Shown: positions 6,664-6,704 of the stretch, piece after piece
Position numbering within the stretch: position 1 is the stretch's first letter
How the letters are laid out: the number at the start of each line of letters is the position of its first letter
Assembly (NCBI GenBank): GCA_013041975.1
Contig: JABDQZ010000286.1
Location: 1-6,704 of the forward strand
Direction: 5' to 3'
From: Gammaproteobacteria bacterium
Lineage (GTDB): Bacteria > Pseudomonadota > Gammaproteobacteria > Chromatiales > Chromatiaceae
Length of the DNA: 6,704 nt
The notes under the pieces: generated by a model
The model's input: only the letters and a program-made list of their open reading frames with translations
Told to the model about the DNA's origin: nothing
Databases searched by the model: none
Made by a program: the position numbers and the translations under genes

Positions 6664-6666
6664 CTC
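6664..6666 (-). promoter_or_regulatory. Possible weak Shine-Dalgarno of oadG
   Basis: On the minus strand, a GAG core (within TAGAGTGG) lies 11 bases before the ATG at 6652 and 17 before the ATG at 6646. It is short and slightly distant, so it only tilts the choice toward 6652. No convincing promoter is seen in the 52 bp between 6652 and the right edge. Confidence 0.35.
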
Positions 6667-6704
6667 TAGTCGTTTATGATTGTTGTGCCGGCAGTTCTAG
6701 AGGA

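Noticed and set aside
6664..6702. CTCTAG (6664-6669) and CTAGAG (6697-6702) inverted repeat upstream of oadG.
   Set aside because: It is only six bases per arm, with a 27-base gap and no extension. An operator cannot be argued from this, and the window ends two bases beyond.

Overview
This window is an ordinary-looking stretch of a bacterial chromosome, most likely from a gammaproteobacterium. The reasons are the gene order yceD-rpmF-plsX-fabH-fabD, an L32 protein of the zinc-free MAVQQN...SKRGMRRSHD type, and a three-gene Na+-pumping oxaloacetate decarboxylase in the order oadG-oadA-oadB. Base composition looks intermediate and even throughout, with no sign by eye of recent transfer. I cannot name a genus. 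Every gene is on the minus strand, so transcription runs from the right end of the window to the left, and nearly all the DNA is coding.

Right half (about 6652 down to 3443): oadG, oadA and oadB encode the gamma, alpha and beta subunits of a membrane-bound, biotin-dependent oxaloacetate decarboxylase. OadA removes the carboxyl group from oxaloacetate onto biotin. OadB decarboxylates the carboxybiotin inside the membrane and exports Na+. OadG holds the complex together. The genes are 17 bp and 1 bp apart, so they form one operon. Its promoter is not clearly visible because only 52 bp lie upstream of the chosen oadG start.

Left half (3379 down to 1): after a 63-bp AT-rich gap comes the conserved envelope/ribosome cluster. 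It holds yceD (DUF177), rpmF (ribosomal protein L32), plsX (acyl-ACP:phosphate acyltransferase), fabH (ketoacyl-ACP synthase III) and fabD (malonyl-CoA:ACP transacylase). fabD is cut by the left edge after 201 codons. Spacings are 23, 17, 1 and 31 bp, typical of co-transcription. FabD makes malonyl-ACP, FabH condenses it with acetyl-CoA to start fatty acid synthesis, and PlsX diverts finished acyl-ACP to acyl-phosphate for phospholipid synthesis. L32 and YceD tie the cluster to ribosome production.

Catalytic residues are intact in every enzyme where I could check them. I found no RNA gene, mobile element, CRISPR array, long repeat or convincing terminator. I see no undescribed system. The points worth a second look are the direct abutment of the oad operon on the yceD/fab cluster, the weak initiation context of yceD with an overlapping out-of-frame ATG, and a few start-codon ambiguities.
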